Shown: piece by piece, positions 13,636 through 14,520 of the stretch
Numbering within the stretch: position 1 is the stretch's first letter
Layout: each line of letters opens with the position of its first letter
Assembly (NCBI GenBank): GCA_031254445.1
Contig: JAIRUL010000182.1
Span: forward strand, 1-14,520
Length of the DNA: 14,520 bases
DNA from: Chitinispirillales bacterium
GTDB taxonomy: Bacteria > Fibrobacterota > Chitinivibrionia > Chitinivibrionales > Chitinispirillaceae
Reading direction: 5' to 3'
Notes under the pieces: model-generated
Told to the model about the DNA's origin: nothing
Seen by the model: only the letters and a program-made list of their open reading frames with translations
Databases searched by the model: none
Position numbers and translations under genes: made by a program

Positions 13636-13656
13636 ACCGCCAAATTCCGCCAAAAA
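13626..13656. promoter_or_regulatory. Three helically spaced CCGCC(CC)AAA direct repeats
   Basis: CCGCC followed by an A-run occurs at 13626, 13637 and 13647, spaced 11 and 10 bp, one helical turn apart. The array lies between the repressor start and the AT-rich promoter zone. Spacing on one face of the helix fits cooperative binding of a small HTH protein. Operator role is inference. Confidence 0.45.
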
Positions 13657-13871
13657 ACGCGGTTTTTTTAAAAAACAAAGTTTTTTTTAAAAAAAAATAA
13701 AAAAAGTATTGATTTTTATAAACATTTAATTTATATTATAAATAGATAGCATATAAATTAATCTATCTGTTTATATATCGTAAAAAAACGAAAAAACTTT
13801 AAACGGCTGAAAAAGCCGAAAAGCCGCCCGCTATATAATATAGTATAGTCGCGGCGAAAAAGGTGAAAAAA
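13657..13871. promoter_or_regulatory. AT-rich divergent control region with palindromes
   Basis: Very AT-rich stretch between the repressor and the excisionase-like gene, no coding signal. ATTTATA-T-TATAAAT (13729-13743) is a perfect 15-nt palindrome. AGATAG (13744-13749) and CTATCT (13763-13768) form a spaced inverted repeat. CGGCT-GAAAA-AGCCG (13804-13818) is a small hairpin without a T-run. TATAAT at 13834-13839 is a good -10 for the plus-strand genes, but no -35 is clear. AAGG at 13860-13863 serves the ATG at 13872. Confidence 0.5.
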
Positions 13872-14072
13872 ATGAAAAAACCAACGGTGACGCTTGGGCG
13901 CGAGTTTATGACGGCTCAAGACGCGGCTGATATGTGGGGGGTGAGCAAGTCTGCCGTATATAAGTGGATTAGCGCCGGCAAGCCTAGCGCCGTCCGGCTT
14001 GGCGGCCGCTATCGGTTGCGCCAGTCAGACGTGGAAGCGTTCGAGGCGGCGGCCAAAAGAGAGGGGGCGTAG
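13872..14072 (+). CDS. Excisionase-like HTH (MerR-type winged helix) protein
   Basis: A 66-residue DNA-binding protein. A GTG at 13863 is in frame, but the ATG at 13872 has AAGG about 8 nt upstream and is preferred. The motif is that of the HTH_17/excisionase family: FMTAQDAADMWGVSKSAVYK for the helix-turn-helix, WISAGKPSAVRLGGRYRL for the wing, and QSDVEAFEAA to close. Such proteins bend DNA at attachment sites to direct excision or act as early regulators. It is divergent from the repressor and is followed 1 nt later by another HTH gene, so it begins the early operon. Whether it is Xis proper or only a regulator cannot be decided from sequence. Confidence 0.85.
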   Translation: MKKPTVTLGREFMTAQDAADMWGVSKSAVYKWISAGKPSAVRLGGRYRLRQSDVEAFEAAAKREGA

Positions 14073-14073
14073 A

Positions 14074-14520
14074 ATGACCGCTCGCCCTACCAATTTCCGC
14101 TCATCGGCGTTGCCGAAGAGCAACGCCCGCCTACGCGCCGAGTTCGAGGCGCTCAAGGAACAGCTGGCGGAGAAAATAAGGGCTCAGGATGTCGCTATTG
14201 CGGAGATGTCGGGCAGCGCCGCTAGTGTCCACAGCAACGCCGTGGCCGTGGTCACCGTCAATCGCAAGGCCGCGCCGGCGGCGTTTGCGGCGAATCTTAT
14301 CGCCGCGTTGCGCGCGGCGGGCATATCGCAATCCGATCTTGCCAAGCGCGTAGGGTGCAGCCGCTCGGCGGTTAGCGACTACGTGTGCGGCGGCAAGCTG
14401 CCGCGCAAGGGCATGTTGGAGCGGATAAACGAGGCGTTGGGGACGAACCTGTCCCCTACGCGCCCGGTCAATGTAAAGGACTTCGCGCGCGACGTAGGTC
14501 GGGGCGTGGAGACAATTAGG
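14074..14520 (+). CDS. HTH regulator, partial at window end
   Basis: At least 149 residues, open at the right edge. The ATG at 14074 follows the previous stop by 1 nt, with GAGAGGGGG 7 nt or more upstream. Residues 15-48 are a charged coiled-coil-like helix (ARLRAEFEALKEQLAEKIRA), 50-66 a hydrophobic strand-like link, and 70-124 an XRE helix-turn-helix (NLIAALRAAGISQSDLAKRV, GCSRSAVSDYVCGGKLP, MLERINEALG). From 133, NVKDFARDVGRGVETIR looks like the start of a second, MerR/excisionase-like HTH. A coiled coil with two DNA-binding modules would suit a bridging or early regulator of the element. It is GC-rich, like the preceding gene. Family of the whole is unrecognised. Confidence 0.8.
   Translation, partial: MTARPTNFRSSALPKSNARLRAEFEALKEQLAEKIRAQDVAIAEMSGSAASVHSNAVAVVTVNRKAAPAAFAANLIAALRAAGISQSDLAKRVGCSRSAVSDYVCGGKLPRKGMLERINEALGTNLSPTRPVNVKDFARDVGRGVETIR

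Noticed and set aside
13804..13818. Hairpin as an intrinsic terminator
   Set aside because: No T-run follows on either strand; kept only as a palindrome in the control region.
1..14520. CRISPR arrays, tRNA or rRNA genes, insertion sequences
   Set aside because: No regularly spaced repeats, cloverleaf sequences, rRNA stretches or transposase genes were seen on reading.

Overview
The window looks like a chromosomal segment of a Gram-negative, probably gut-associated bacterium of the Fibrobacterota (Fibrobacter relatives). The main pointer is a FISUMP protein (Fibrobacter succinogenes major paralogous domain) at 11133-11789. Supporting signs are signal peptides and lipoprotein signals, a SurA/PrsA-type isomerase, a lipid A-type methyltransferase, and a Cache-PAS hybrid kinase with an HD-GYP regulator of a kind also common in Treponema and clostridia. 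Genes are GC-rich; promoters and a few islands are AT-rich. The taxonomic call is inference; no rRNA or tRNA is present.

Left part (1-9291), resident genes. A degenerate receiver-domain protein (92-619) is followed by a PpiC-type isomerase lipoprotein (696-1694). Convergent to these lie two unrecognised minus-strand genes (168 aa and 68 aa) headed by a near-consensus promoter that predicts a leaderless mRNA. After an AT-rich stretch with one doubtful small ORF comes a minus-strand block, read right to left: HD-GYP response regulator, a 1188-aa hybrid histidine kinase (Cache, two PAS, HisKA, HATPase, REC, Hpt), and a secreted leucine-rich-repeat protein. The kinase and the regulator start and stop within 4 nt of each other and probably form one phosphorelay acting on cyclic-di-GMP turnover. 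Divergent from them is an ICMT-family membrane methyltransferase resembling the lipid A 1-phosphate methyltransferase LmtA.

Junction (9505-10066). A small acidic protein of unknown family overlaps a ParE/RelE-like toxin gene that stops at about 60 residues, against about 95 in intact relatives. The break lies next to a tyrosine recombinase gene, so the toxin gene is the likely insertion site of a mobile element.

Right part (about 10022-14520, open at the right edge), integrative element or prophage. The minus strand carries an XRE repressor, a DUF4236 protein (54 aa, TTG start), a membrane protein with a zinc ribbon, a FISUMP protein and the tyrosine recombinase. The last four are packed as one operon (12-nt gap, ATGA overlap, 23-nt gap). 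The plus strand, divergent from the repressor across an AT-rich region with repeats and palindromes, carries an excisionase-like HTH protein and a further HTH protein that runs off the end. The arrangement resembles a lysogeny switch with three cargo genes placed between repressor and integrase. The cargo functions are unknown, and this module is the best candidate here for something undescribed.
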